Source of the DNA: Streptomyces tateyamensis
GTDB taxonomy: Bacteria > Actinomycetota > Actinomycetes > Streptomycetales > Streptomycetaceae
Reading direction: 5' to 3'
Length of the DNA: 64,000 bases
Assembly (NCBI RefSeq): GCF_003205575.1
Contig: NZ_PYBW01000030.1
Location: 100,170 to 164,169 of the forward strand
A program made the position numbers and the translations under genes. Positions within the stretch are counted from its first letter, which is position 1. Every line of letters begins with the position of its first letter. Below are positions 50,632 through 60,029 of the stretch, in pieces. The notes below the pieces were generated by a model. That model saw only the letters and a program-made list of their open reading frames with translations, was not told where the DNA came from and did not search any database.

Positions 50632-52452
50632 GTGGCCGTCAACCTCGCCACCATCGAGTCCGTCACGAAGGTCTACGGCACCCGGGCCCTTCTGGACGGG
50701 GTCAGCCTCGGCGTCAGCGAGGGGGACCGGATCGGTGTGGTCGGCCGCAACGGCGACGGCAAGACCACCCTGATCCGGATGCTCGCCAAGCTCGAGGAGC
50801 CGGACACCGGCCGGATCACCCACTCCGGCGGGCTGCAGCTGGCCGTGCTCACCCAGCACGACTCGCTGGACCCCAAGGCCACCATCCGGCACGAGGTGAT
50901 CGCCGACCGGGCCGACCACGAGTGGCTCGGCGACGCCCGGATCCGCGACATCATCCAGGGCCTGTTCGGCGGCCTGGACCTGCCCGGCTTCCTGGACGGC
51001 CTGGACACCGTGATCGGCCCGCTCTCCGGTGGCGAGCGCCGCCGGATCGCGCTGGCCAAGCTGCTGCTCGGCGAGCCGGACCTGGTCGTGCTGGACGAGC
51101 CCACCAACCACCTCGACGTGGAGGGCATCGCCTGGCTCGCCCAGCACCTGCAGAACCGCCGCTCCGCGCTGGTCTGCGTGACCCACGACCGGTGGTTCCT
51201 GGACCAGGTCTGCACCCGGATGTGGGACGTCCAGCGCGGCGAGGTGCGCGAGTACGAGGGCGGCTACTCCGACTACGTCTTCGCCCGCGCCGAGCGGTCC
51301 CGGATCGAGGCCACCGAGGAGCAGAAGCGGCAGAACCTGGCCCGCAAGGAGCTGGCCTGGCTGCGCCGCGGCGCCCCCGCCCGCACCTCCAAGCCGCGCT
51401 ACCGGATCGAGGCGGCCAACGCGCTGATCGCCGACGTCCCGGAGCCGCGCGACAAGTCCGAGCTGATGAAGTTCGCCAACGCCCGGCTGGGCCGCACCGT
51501 CTTCGAGCTGGAGAACGTCGGTGTCACCGCCGGCCCCAAGGAGCTGCTGCACGGGCTCACCTGGAACCTCGGGCCCGGCGACCGGCTCGGCCTGCTGGGC
51601 GTCAACGGCGCCGGCAAGACCTCGCTGCTGCGGGCGATGCAGGCCGCGTACGCCTCGCAGGGCGACGTGCAGCCGGCCTCCGGTGTGATCAAGGTGGGCA
51701 AGACGGTCCGGCTCGCCTACCTCTCCCAGGAGATCGCCGAGCTGGACCCGGCCACCCGGGTGCTCCAGGCCGTCGAGCAGGTGCGCGGCCGGGTCGACCT
51801 GGGCAAGGGCCGGGAGATGTCGGCCGGCCAGCTGTGCGAGCAGTTCGGCTTCGGCAAGGACAAGCAGTGGACCCCGGTGGGCGACCTGTCCGGCGGCGAG
51901 CGGCGCCGGCTCCAACTGCTGCGGCTGCTGATGGACGAGCCGAACGTGCTCTTCCTCGACGAGCCCACCAACGACCTGGACATCGAGACCCTCAACCAGC
52001 TGGAGGACCTGCTCGACGGCTGGCCCGGCTCGATGATCGTGATCAGCCACGACCGGTTCTTCATCGAGCGCACCACCGACACCGTGTACGCGCTGCTCGG
52101 CGACAAGCGCCTGCGGATGCTGCCCAACGGGGTGGACGAGTACCTGGCCCGCCGCGCGGCGATGGCCGCGGCAGCTGCGACGGCGGTGGCCGTGCCTGCG
52201 GCCGGGTCGTCCGGGGCCGCGGACGCCGCTCCCGCGAAGTCGTCCGGCGACGCCCGCGCGGCGAAGAAGGAGCTGGCCAAGCTGGAGCGCCAGATCGCCA
52301 AGCTGGAGCAGCAGGAGACCAAGCTCCACGAGCAGCTGGCCGAGCACGCGGCCGACTTCAGCAAGGTCGCCGAGCTGGACGCCCAACTGCGCAAGGTGCA
52401 GGGGGAGAAGGAGGAGCTGGAGCTCAGCTGGCTGGAGCTGGCCGACTCCTGA
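50632..52452 (+). CDS. ABC-F ATPase (Uup/EttA-like)
   Basis: 606 aa; GTG with AGGAG 12 nt upstream. Two ABC domains with Walker A GRNGDGKTT (38-46) and GVNGAGKTS, signatures LSGGERRR twice, Walker B VVLDEPTNHLD and LFLDEPTNDLD, and the ABC-F linker between them. The C-terminal coiled coil (about 545-600) resembles the Uup DNA/ribosome-binding domain. No membrane segments, so it acts on ribosomes or DNA, not transport. Antibiotic resistance by ribosome protection is possible but not implied. Confidence 0.93.
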   Translation: MAVNLATIESVTKVYGTRALLDGVSLGVSEGDRIGVVGRNGDGKTTLIRMLAKLEEPDTGRITHSGGLQLAVLTQHDSLDPKATIRHEVIADRADHEWLGDARIRDIIQGLFGGLDLPGFLDGLDTVIGPLSGGERRRIALAKLLLGEPDLVVLDEPTNHLDVEGIAWLAQHLQNRRSALVCVTHDRWFLDQVCTRMWDVQRGEVREYEGGYSDYVFARAERSRIEATEEQKRQNLARKELAWLRRGAPARTSKPRYRIEAANALIADVPEPRDKSELMKFANARLGRTVFELENVGVTAGPKELLHGLTWNLGPGDRLGLLGVNGAGKTSLLRAMQAAYASQGDVQPASGVIKVGKTVRLAYLSQEIAELDPATRVLQAVEQVRGRVDLGKGREMSAGQLCEQFGFGKDKQWTPVGDLSGGERRRLQLLRLLMDEPNVLFLDEPTNDLDIETLNQLEDLLDGWPGSMIVISHDRFFIERTTDTVYALLGDKRLRMLPNGVDEYLARRAAMAAAAATAVAVPAAGSSGAADAAPAKSSGDARAAKKELAKLERQIAKLEQQETKLHEQLAEHAADFSKVAELDAQLRKVQGEKEELELSWLELADS

Positions 52453-52480
52453 CGGTCGGTCAGGCCAGCCTGGCGGCCCG

Positions 52481-54460
52481 TCAGGCCAGCAGCTGCTCCA
52501 GTTCGGCCGCAGCCTGGTCCAGCGCGCTGCGGGCCGGGTCGTGCGGGCCCGGCGGGCGGCTGGTGGTGCCGGTGGGCGGGCGGTGCGCGCGGGCCGCGGC
52601 GGCCAGCCGGTCCAGCGCGGCCAGCACCCGGGCCACCTCGGCCGGGTCACTGGTGCGCCCGCCGTAGCGCAGTTGGGCCGCGTAGGCCGCCACCGCCCCG
52701 CTGAGGCGCTCCAGCGCCGCCGTGGCCGGCAGCCAGCTGGCCGCCCGCCGGGCGGCCGGCGGCGGTTCCGCCAGCCCCTGCCGCACCTCCTGGCGGGCCT
52801 CGGCCAGCGCGCGGTAGGCGGCGCGCCGCAGCCAGACCTGGGCCTGGTCGCGGCTGCGGGTGGCGCTCACCAGGTAGGCGCGCAGGCTGTCGGCGGCCGC
52901 CACCAGCCGCGGCTCGATCCGGTGCGGCGTGCGCTCCGGCCACAGCAGGTACCCGAAGACCAGCACCACGGCACTGGCCAGCGCGGTGTCCAGCACCCTG
53001 GGCCAGGCCTGGCCCACCCCGCTCTGCCCGCCCAACTGCACCAGGGCCAGCGCCATCGGCGTGATCACCGCCGCGTTCAGTCCGTAGTGCGCCGCCGCCG
53101 TGTACGGCAGTAGCGCCACGCACAGCGCCGCCACCGCCGCGAGTACCCACCGGTCGGTGGTGAGCGAGAGCAGCGCCGCCGTCACCGCCACCCCGGCCAC
53201 CGTGCCCACCGAGCGGCTGACGGCCCGTAGGAAGACCGAGCCCAGGTCCGGCTTGAGCACGAAAGCCACCGTCATCGGCACCCAGTAGCCGCGCTCCAGC
53301 GGCAGCCCCGCGCAGAGCAGTCCGGCCACCGCGATGCACAGCGCCACCCGCGCCCCGTACCGCAGCGAGCCGCGGGAGAGCAGCCGCACCCGCAGCCGCC
53401 ACGGGTCGGGCGGCGGCGCCGGAGCCGTCCGCACCAGCCGCGCCGGGTCGCCCGGGCGCCCGGCCACCGCGTCGGCGGCGGTGCGCAGCGCCTCGTCCAG
53501 TGCGCGCTGGGCGGGGGTGGCGGGGAACCAGTCGGGGACCTCCGCCGGATCCTCCGTCAGGTCCGCCGTCGGAGCCGCCGTCAGGCCCGCCGCGGTGCTG
53601 CCTGCTGGGGTGCGGGCCAGCTCGCGGGCCAGCCGCGCCGGCACCGCGACCACCTCGGCCGGTACCGGACGCCGGGCCCAGAGGAGCCCGTTGGCCGCCT
53701 CGGTGGCGGCCAGCGCCGCCTCGAAGGCCCGGCGCAGCTCGGGCGGGTCGTCCCCGGTCAGCAGGTCCTGGAACTGGTTCAGCCGTGCCGTCAGCGCCTG
53801 GCGGGCGGCGGCGCCCTGCGGCGTGTCGAGCCGGGCGAGCAGCTCGCCGAGCGCCTGGTACACCGTCACCAGGGCGCGTCGGCGCGGATCGTGCCGGGGT
53901 TGCCGCCGGTGGTGCAGCCCGAGCAGCAGCACCGGCAGCGCGCCCACCCCCAGCACCGCGGCCGCCGCCCACCACGGCCGGGTCGGCGCCATCCCGCTGC
54001 CCAGGGTGGCCGAGACCAGCAGCAGCATCCCGGCCGCCGAGCCGCGCGGCCCGGTGGCGCTCACCGCACCCGAGACGAAGCCCACCACGGTCAGCACCAG
54101 CCAGACCAGCGGGGTCCCCAGCCGCCCCTGCTCGTGCGCCAGCCCCGCCCCCACCAGCATGCCGAGCGCCGAGGCACCCAGTGCGGCGCCGATCCGGCTC
54201 AGCCGCAGCCGGGCCGGCTCGATCCGGTCGTTCAGCGTGGCGTGCATCGCGCCCAGGCCCGCGTACACCCCGAGCACCAGGTGCCCGGTGGCCAGCCCGG
54301 CGGCCAGCGGCGCCCCCATGCCCACCGCGGCCCGCGCGGCCGGCGCCCAGGCCGGCACCGGCCGCGCAGGGCGGGCGGCACGGGCCCACCAGGGGTCGGG
54401 GCGGGCGGCGTTCGACTGCTGCGGGAGGGCGTCGCCGGTCACCTCGGCCACCGTTGCCAC
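52481..54460 (-). CDS. FUSC-family membrane protein
   Basis: 659 aa from the GTG at 54460 (AGGAAGG upstream). Two sets of about six membrane segments separated by a large cytoplasmic region (about 190-360); the second set contains GSLRYGARVALCIAVAGLLC and RGYWVPMTVAFVLKPDLGSV, which match the fusaric-acid-resistance/YccS domain. The last ~150 residues are soluble and Ala/Arg-rich. Related proteins are linked to aromatic-acid efflux; substrate unknown. Confidence 0.78.
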   Translation of the reverse strand: MATVAEVTGDALPQQSNAARPDPWWARAARPARPVPAWAPAARAAVGMGAPLAAGLATGHLVLGVYAGLGAMHATLNDRIEPARLRLSRIGAALGASALGMLVGAGLAHEQGRLGTPLVWLVLTVVGFVSGAVSATGPRGSAAGMLLLVSATLGSGMAPTRPWWAAAAVLGVGALPVLLLGLHHRRQPRHDPRRRALVTVYQALGELLARLDTPQGAAARQALTARLNQFQDLLTGDDPPELRRAFEAALAATEAANGLLWARRPVPAEVVAVPARLARELARTPAGSTAAGLTAAPTADLTEDPAEVPDWFPATPAQRALDEALRTAADAVAGRPGDPARLVRTAPAPPPDPWRLRVRLLSRGSLRYGARVALCIAVAGLLCAGLPLERGYWVPMTVAFVLKPDLGSVFLRAVSRSVGTVAGVAVTAALLSLTTDRWVLAAVAALCVALLPYTAAAHYGLNAAVITPMALALVQLGGQSGVGQAWPRVLDTALASAVVLVFGYLLWPERTPHRIEPRLVAAADSLRAYLVSATRSRDQAQVWLRRAAYRALAEARQEVRQGLAEPPPAARRAASWLPATAALERLSGAVAAYAAQLRYGGRTSDPAEVARVLAALDRLAAAARAHRPPTGTTSRPPGPHDPARSALDQAAAELEQLLA

Positions 54461-54767
54461 GTCCGCGTCCGCCTTCCTGCTCGGTCCTGGTCTGCGCCGG
54501 CTTGCTGTTCTGGTCTTACTGCTCTGGCCCGCCGTCCTGGCTCGATCCTGGTGCGGCGCTGTTTCGCCGGATCGTCCGGTGCGTGACAACTCCGTACCGA
54601 TAACGTCCCTTCCCGCCAAGGCCCCTGCCGCCCCGACAGTGCCGCTGGCTAGGATGTGAGGCTGGCAACTGCGGCTCGCTGAATGCCTGGTGGCCGCTCG
54701 GAACGACAAGGTGTTTTGCGTCACGGCGGCGTCGAGTCCGCCGTGCACGGGGGAGGTGGACCACGTT

Positions 54768-55331
54768 ATGTTGATCGCAGCGGGGGACGGTCCGGGGGCG
54801 AGCCCCGCCTACTGGGCCGACCTGGCGAAGAACCACGGCTCGGACCTGGCGGTCGAGGTCGACACGCTGACGGGCTTCAAGAGCCGGGTCGACGGCATCC
54901 TCAAGTCGCTCAGCAGCAACGGGCTGGACCAGAAGACGATCGCCGCCCAGAGCCTGGAGCAGGGCCACGTCGGCACCGGGTTCGGCGAGTCGACCGAACT
55001 GCTCGGCGCGTACGACGTGGTGCACCGGAACCTGCAGACGCTCTCGCAGACCCTGGCCGACCAGATCGAGGCCATGAGCATCGCGCTGCACGTGAACATC
55101 AGCGGCTACCAGAACGTGGACGACTCGCAGCGGGTGGCACTCTGGCGGATCCACCGGCAGACCGACGCGCAGTACAACTCGGGGGTCAACCCGAACGGGA
55201 TCGTGCCGACGGGCACCACGGCAGGGACCAGTACGACTACCACCGGCGGGACCACCACGACCGGCGGGACCGCCACCACGGGTGGCGGCAGCACGACCGG
55301 TGGCGGCAGCACGACCGGCGGTGTGGGATGA
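54768..55331 (+). CDS. ESX-associated alpha-helical protein with Thr/Gly repeat tail
   Basis: 187 aa from the ATG at 54768 with GGAGGTGG upstream. A helical domain (about 1-140; TELLGAYDVVHRNLQTLSQT) without signal peptide is followed by a tail of TTTGG / GGGSTT repeats (about 155-187). The layout resembles small type VII substrates or their partners; no strict W-x-G motif. Two similar-sized genes downstream on the same strand complete a short ESX-type operon. Confidence 0.55.
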   Translation: MLIAAGDGPGASPAYWADLAKNHGSDLAVEVDTLTGFKSRVDGILKSLSSNGLDQKTIAAQSLEQGHVGTGFGESTELLGAYDVVHRNLQTLSQTLADQIEAMSIALHVNISGYQNVDDSQRVALWRIHRQTDAQYNSGVNPNGIVPTGTTAGTSTTTTGGTTTTGGTATTGGGSTTGGGSTTGGVG

Positions 55332-55383
55332 CCACTGCACGGTTCCGCCGGGTGTGCGGGTTCGACAGCGGGAGGGCTGCCTG

Positions 55384-56910
55384 ATGCCGAGGCCTGGAAC
55401 CGACGACCTGTACTCGTACTTCGACAGCCTGACCCACCAGCAACTGGTGGACATGGTGAAGGACGCGCAGCCCAGCGTGCTCTCCGACCGGGGTGCCGCG
55501 CTGACCAAGGCCGCCAGCGACCTGGCCGACATCAGCGGCCAGCTCTCGGCGCACAGCCAGCACCTGGAGTGGACCGGCCCGGCCGCCGACAGCTTCCGGG
55601 ACTGGGTCACCAAGGTCGCCGACGCCACCACGCAGTTGAGCGGCTACGCGACCACGGCCTCGACCCAGATCCAGGCCGCCGGCACCGCGCTGGGCACCGC
55701 CAAGGCCATGCCGCCGGTGCCGACCGAGCAGATGACCACCGTGCAGACCCGCACGGACCAGATGAAGTGGGCCACCCCGGACATCGACGCCCAGCGCTCG
55801 TCCGTCGACCGGTACTGGGTCACGGAAAGTCAGGCGGCAGCCGCGAAGGCGCAGATCGACTCGGACCACCAGGCGGCGGTGAGCCACATGGTGTCGCTGG
55901 CGCAGGCGTACCAGCAGTCGACGACCGTGCTGGAGCAGCAGACTCCGCCGCTGTTCCCGCCGAGCCCGACGGCGGTGATGGGGCCGCAGCCGCCGATGGT
56001 CGATAACCAGACCGATCTGAACTACAGCGGGCCCGGCAAGTCCACCAGTGGTGGCGGCAAAACCACCACGATCCGCAAGGTCTCGACCCCGCCCGCCACG
56101 CTGACTCCGGCGCCGGTGCAGCCGGGGCCGGTGCACCCGCCGGGCACGGTCCGCCCGGGGCCGCCGGTGAAGCCGATCCCGGTGCCGCCCACGTCCGACC
56201 CGGTCCAGCCGCCCAGTACGGGCATCGACCACACCCCGCCCACCAGCACGCCCACGTTGCCCGCCCCGACCGGGCCCAGCAGTCCGAACCCGACCGGTCC
56301 GGAAGGACCGACCGGGTTCGGCGGTCTCCCAGGCGGGTTCCCCGGCGGGTACTCGGGGAGCCGGTCGCTGTCCGGCGGTGGCGGCGACTTTCCCGGAATC
56401 ACCGGCGGCACCCGGGTGCCGGGCCGGGTGATCGGGGGCGTGACCAACCCGGAGGAGGGCATCAGCGGCGGGATCAAGCCTGGCGGCACGTCAGCCAAGA
56501 GCCCGTTCGGTGGCGGCCGGGTGATCGGTGGCGAGGAGGAGCCTTCCACTGGTCGCGGCGGCATGGGCGGCATGGGTGGCGGGATGGGTGGCATGCACGG
56601 GGGCGGCGCTGGCCGGGCCGGTGGCCTTGGGCGTGGCCGTGGGCTGACCTCCACCGAAGGTGGCGTTGTCGGCGGTCGGCGCAGCAGCGTCGGGGCCGAG
56701 GGCGAGTTCACGCCCGGCGGGACCGGGCTGCGACGCGCGGGCGGCGAGGCTCGTGCTGCGGGTGAAGGCGAGCCCGGCTACCTGCCTGGCGGTGGATCCG
56801 GCGGTGCCGGCAAGCGCAAGGACCGCCGCAACCGGGCCGACTACCTCGTCGAGGACGAGGAGACCTGGACGGATGGCACTCCGGAGAGCAACCCGGACGT
56901 GATTGAGTAA
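55384..56910 (+). CDS. WXG100/PPE-like protein with long Gly/Pro-rich region
   Basis: 508 aa; ATG with GGGAGG upstream. The N-terminal ~185 residues are helical with WTGPAADSFRDW (about 63-74), a W-x-G-type turn. Then come a Pro-rich stretch and a Gly-rich region with GGMGGMGGGMGGM (about 400). It ends with a conserved-looking acidic tail, DYLVEDEETWTDG. This is the layout of streptomycete ESX secreted proteins; probably a substrate of a type VII system located elsewhere. Next comes a strong terminator and the mycosin. Confidence 0.7.
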   Translation: MPRPGTDDLYSYFDSLTHQQLVDMVKDAQPSVLSDRGAALTKAASDLADISGQLSAHSQHLEWTGPAADSFRDWVTKVADATTQLSGYATTASTQIQAAGTALGTAKAMPPVPTEQMTTVQTRTDQMKWATPDIDAQRSSVDRYWVTESQAAAAKAQIDSDHQAAVSHMVSLAQAYQQSTTVLEQQTPPLFPPSPTAVMGPQPPMVDNQTDLNYSGPGKSTSGGGKTTTIRKVSTPPATLTPAPVQPGPVHPPGTVRPGPPVKPIPVPPTSDPVQPPSTGIDHTPPTSTPTLPAPTGPSSPNPTGPEGPTGFGGLPGGFPGGYSGSRSLSGGGGDFPGITGGTRVPGRVIGGVTNPEEGISGGIKPGGTSAKSPFGGGRVIGGEEEPSTGRGGMGGMGGGMGGMHGGGAGRAGGLGRGRGLTSTEGGVVGGRRSSVGAEGEFTPGGTGLRRAGGEARAAGEGEPGYLPGGGSGGAGKRKDRRNRADYLVEDEETWTDGTPESNPDVIE

Positions 56911-56923
56911 TACGAACGGATCT

Positions 56924-56962
56924 CCTGCCCGGTCACTGGGTCAGCCCCAGTGACCGGGCAGG
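56924..56962 (+). terminator. 17-bp perfect hairpin between the ESX substrate and mycosin genes
   Basis: Arms 56924-56940 and 56946-56962 pair fully, loop TCAGC. It likely ends or attenuates transcription before the mycosin gene. Confidence 0.8.
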
Positions 56963-57006
56963 CCCGTTCGGTCCGGCAGGAACCCGGAGACGACGAGGAG
57001 TGTGCG

Positions 57007-58332
57007 ATGCGGTCGACCCGTACGAGGCTGCGAGTGGTGGGGACTGCCCTCGCGACGGCGCTGGCCCTGACGACGGGAAGCGTCTTCGCGGTGGGCGCCC
57101 AGGCCGCTGATAATCCGCGCCAAGGCGAGTGGTACCTGGACGCGTTGCACCTGCCTGAGATCTGGCAGACCAGCACCGGGAACGGGATCACCGTCGCGAT
57201 CATCGACACCGGCGTCAAAGCGGACCACCCCGACCTGGTCGGCCAGCTGCTTCCGGGCAAGGACTTCAGTGGGCTGTCCGGCGGTCCGGAAGTCGATCCG
57301 GACGGCCACGGCACCGGTATGGCCAGCATCATCGCCGGATCGGGCAAAGGCTTCGACGGAAACGGCGTCAAGGGCCTGGCGCCGGGTGCTCGCATTCTGC
57401 CCATCAAGATCGACTCCAGTCGAGATCCGAGCAAGATGCTCCCGCCGCCCGCCTTTCTCAAGCAGGTTGACCAAGCGATCACCTACGCGGTGGACCAAGG
57501 CGCCCAAGTGATCAACATCTCGCAGGCCGTCCGGAGCGTGGACATCTCCCCGGCTGACGTTGCTGACCTGCAGACTGCGGTCAACTACGCCATCAGCAAG
57601 GGACGTCTGGTCGTCGCCGGCGCTGGCAACAGTGGTCAGGAGGGCAACCCGGTCATGTACCCGGCCGACGTGCCCGGCGTCGCCGCTGTCGCCGCGCACG
57701 ACCACAACGGATCGGCCACCTCGGAGTCCGAGCACGGCAAGTACGTTGCACTGGCTGCTCCGGGCGTAGACACGGTCGAGGCCTGTATCGGCAGCTCCGG
57801 CTACTGCCAGGCCCACGGCACCTCCGACTCCACCGCGATGGTCTCCGCCTCGGCGGCCCTGGTCTGGTCTCTGCACCCCAGCTGGACCGGCAACCAGGTC
57901 CTCAAGGTCCTGATCGACACGGCGAACAAGCCCAACGACGGTGGTCAGCACAGCGATTACATCGGCTTCGGCAACATCAGTCCGCGCACGGCCGTCCAGT
58001 ACACCGGTGACCCGGGCCCGGCGGACGTCAACCCGTTGGTGGCGGCCGGGATCAGCGTGACACCCCCGGCGTCCGAGTTCCTCCCCGGCACCGCGTCTTC
58101 TGCCTCGGTGGCAGCCACTCCCACGCCCGCCCCCGCCACCACCCACCCCGGCACCGGTGCCCTCCCCGGGCCCGCCCAGGCCGGGGCCGGCCCCGCTTCC
58201 GGCTCCGGCGCCCTCCCCCTCGTGCTCGGCGGCGCCCTCGCCGCCCTTCTGGTGCTGGCACTGGTGATCGTGCTGGTGGTGCGCCGCAACCGGATGAACT
58301 CCACTGGGCAGCCCCCGTACGGCCAGTCCTGA
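57007..58332 (+). CDS. Mycosin-type subtilisin-like serine protease (MycP, type VII secretion)
   Basis: 441 aa; ATG with GAGGAG 7 nt upstream. Signal peptide (hydrophobic 10-30, AQA cleavage near 33). Catalytic triad Asp67 (IIDTGV), His101 (DGHGTGM) and Ser273 (GTSDSTAM), with oxyanion Asn208 (GAGNSG). A Pro/Ala linker and a C-terminal membrane anchor (about 400-428) ending in a basic tail match mycosins. Mycosins stabilise ESX secretion machines and process substrates at the outer membrane face. No EccB/C/D/E gene is in the window. Confidence 0.9.
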   Translation: MRSTRTRLRVVGTALATALALTTGSVFAVGAQAADNPRQGEWYLDALHLPEIWQTSTGNGITVAIIDTGVKADHPDLVGQLLPGKDFSGLSGGPEVDPDGHGTGMASIIAGSGKGFDGNGVKGLAPGARILPIKIDSSRDPSKMLPPPAFLKQVDQAITYAVDQGAQVINISQAVRSVDISPADVADLQTAVNYAISKGRLVVAGAGNSGQEGNPVMYPADVPGVAAVAAHDHNGSATSESEHGKYVALAAPGVDTVEACIGSSGYCQAHGTSDSTAMVSASAALVWSLHPSWTGNQVLKVLIDTANKPNDGGQHSDYIGFGNISPRTAVQYTGDPGPADVNPLVAAGISVTPPASEFLPGTASSASVAATPTPAPATTHPGTGALPGPAQAGAGPASGSGALPLVLGGALAALLVLALVIVLVVRRNRMNSTGQPPYGQS

Positions 58333-58355
58333 CCTGCCCTCAACTCACTCTCTCC

Positions 58356-58650
58356 ATGGACCGGATGCCCCAGCTCGAGATCTCCGACCTGATCACGGCG
58401 GCCGACCCCGCCACCCGTCGGCGTCTGCCGGTACGCCGTGCCGAGGTCGTGAACCAGCACAGCGCCCACGGGCACCGCCGCGCGGCCCGGATCGGCGCCG
58501 GCCTGCCGGTCGGCCCCGACGGGGTGCTCGATCCGGTGGCGGTCGACCACCTCCTCATCAGCGTGCACACGTTGGGCGCCTACTTCCTGCTCCCGTTCCG
58601 GGGCCGACGGGGGTTCGGTGACTGGGGGGCGTCGCGGCGCGGGCCTTACC
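58356..58650 (+). pseudogene. N-terminal remnant of an unidentified conserved protein
   Basis: MDRMPQLEISDLITAADPAT and VVNQHSAHGHRRAARI look like a genuine conserved N-terminus (about 70 residues to LLISVHT). After about 58575 the frame becomes low-complexity and runs on antisense to the next gene until 58811. The 3' part seems lost. I do not recognise the family with confidence. Confidence 0.45.
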
Positions 58651-58720
58651 GGGCTGCCGGGCCGGAGGCGAAGAACGCCCGCGGTGGCCAGGGCGAGGCC
58701 GAGGTTGTTCTGGAGGTCCG

Positions 58721-59488
58721 TCAGCAATCCGGCGCGCGGGCCCTGCATGAGGGGCCCTGGTCAAGCCTGCCGAGGTCCTTGAGGAATCCCTCTGGACCGA
58801 GCGAGGTGTAGAAAGCCGAGGCGAACCGGGGATCCGTCCCGTGCGCCTGCAGTAGCGCGTCGAGCTGGGCGAGCTGGGCGTCGGTGGCCTTGTCCCCGAG
58901 CCGCATCAGATCCGCTGCCTTCTGTGCCTCGACCTCCGAAATGCCGCCCAGAGGGCTGCTATTGAAAGCGCCGGTGTTGCTGCCGGTATCGGCGGCCAGG
59001 GCAGTCACCAGCGCCTTGTCGGCCTCGGTGGCCCGGGCGACGGCGGCGATGGCCTGGTTAACCAGGTCGGCGTTCTGCTTGGCGGACTTGGCGCGGGCGG
59101 TGGCCTGCGGGTCGCCGGGGTCCCCCTGCGGCGCCGCCCAGTGCACGGTGCCGTCGCCGTCCACCGTCATCGCGTGGTCGGCGGCCCCCTGCAGGGCCCG
59201 GGCCAGGTCCTGCTGCGCTCCCAGGAACTCGGTGTGCGCGTCACGCAGGGCGGCGGCGAGGGCGCCGGCCTCGTCGAAGGCGCCGTCGAGCTGGGTGCGG
59301 ATGCCGGTGATGGCGGTGGCCGCACTGCTGGCGGCATCGCCCCGCCAGTTCGCCCCGCGGAGGGTGGCGAGCACGCCGCTGTCCAGGGATTCGCCGAGAT
59401 CCCACCTGCGGACCAGCCGCTCGAAGGCGGAGGCGAGCGCGTCCAGCGCGGCGAGGTTGGTGGTGTGGAGCTCGTAGAACGTCACCAT
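58721..59488 (-). CDS. WXG100-type N-terminal domain protein, C-terminally truncated
   Basis: 255 aa from the ATG at 59488 with GAGGAG upstream. Helical ESX domain with W-x-G motif in GANWRGDAASSAATAI (about 65-80), then AMTVDGDGTVHWAAPQGD and SAFYTSLGPEGFLKDLGRLD, known from large ESX-linked proteins. It stops abruptly in QGPSCRARAPDC where relatives continue, so the C-terminal domain, perhaps a toxin, seems deleted. Downstream partner of the frameshifted WXG gene. Confidence 0.6.
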   Translation of the reverse strand: MVTFYELHTTNLAALDALASAFERLVRRWDLGESLDSGVLATLRGANWRGDAASSAATAITGIRTQLDGAFDEAGALAAALRDAHTEFLGAQQDLARALQGAADHAMTVDGDGTVHWAAPQGDPGDPQATARAKSAKQNADLVNQAIAAVARATEADKALVTALAADTGSNTGAFNSSPLGGISEVEAQKAADLMRLGDKATDAQLAQLDALLQAHGTDPRFASAFYTSLGPEGFLKDLGRLDQGPSCRARAPDC

Positions 59489-59498
59489 GACCGACTCC

Positions 59499-59914
59499 TC
59501 AGGAGGGCTGGAACCGCCGCTGGTTGTGGTCCTCGCCCTGCGCGTAGGTGCGGGCCGTGGTCTCCAGCTGGTGATCAGCTGGTCGAACGCACTGTTCAGT
59601 GCCTGGCCTTGCAGACTCCAGGTGTGCCACGCCGCACTGATCGCCGCGCTGCTCGCCCACCCGGTCAACGATGCGACGGCCGCCCCCAGACTCGCCTCCG
59701 GACCGCCGCACTCACTGCGCGCGGCAGCCTGCAAGGCGACAGCCTGCTGTCCGGCTCGCTGCACCGCCGCCGGATCGACCGTCACCACCGACCCCCCACC
59801 GGCCGGACTCCAACCAGGAGCCGGTGCCCCCGCGGCCGCCGCCGCGAGATCGGGAAACTGCTGTTTGGCCTGCTCGGTCAACTTGCCGGCCTCGTCGAAC
59901 AGCCACGGATTCAC
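59499..59914 (-). pseudogene. WXG100-like gene with a single frameshift
   Basis: From the GTG at 59914 (NPWLFDEAGKLTEQAKQQFP) the frame runs to NSAFDQLI near 59585. A -1 shift there restores the likely natural end, QLETTARTYAQGEDHNQRRF, with a stop at 59499, 11 nt before the next ATG. Without the shift it would fuse to the downstream gene. FERRVNPWLF and an AGGAG site upstream suggest the true start may lie a little further upstream. Confidence 0.6.
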
Positions 59915-60029
59915 CCGGCGTTCGAACTCCCGCGGATCGCTCCTGCGCCCCCCAGCGCTCCCACGCCACGGGGCGAGTTCTGTGACCGTGGATCAACATA
60001 CCGTCACATCGGCCAAGTGTCCCGCGAAC

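Noticed and set aside
57957-58748. Minus-strand frame of 263 codons opposite the mycosin end
   Set aside because: Overlaps the clear mycosin C-terminus; low-complexity.
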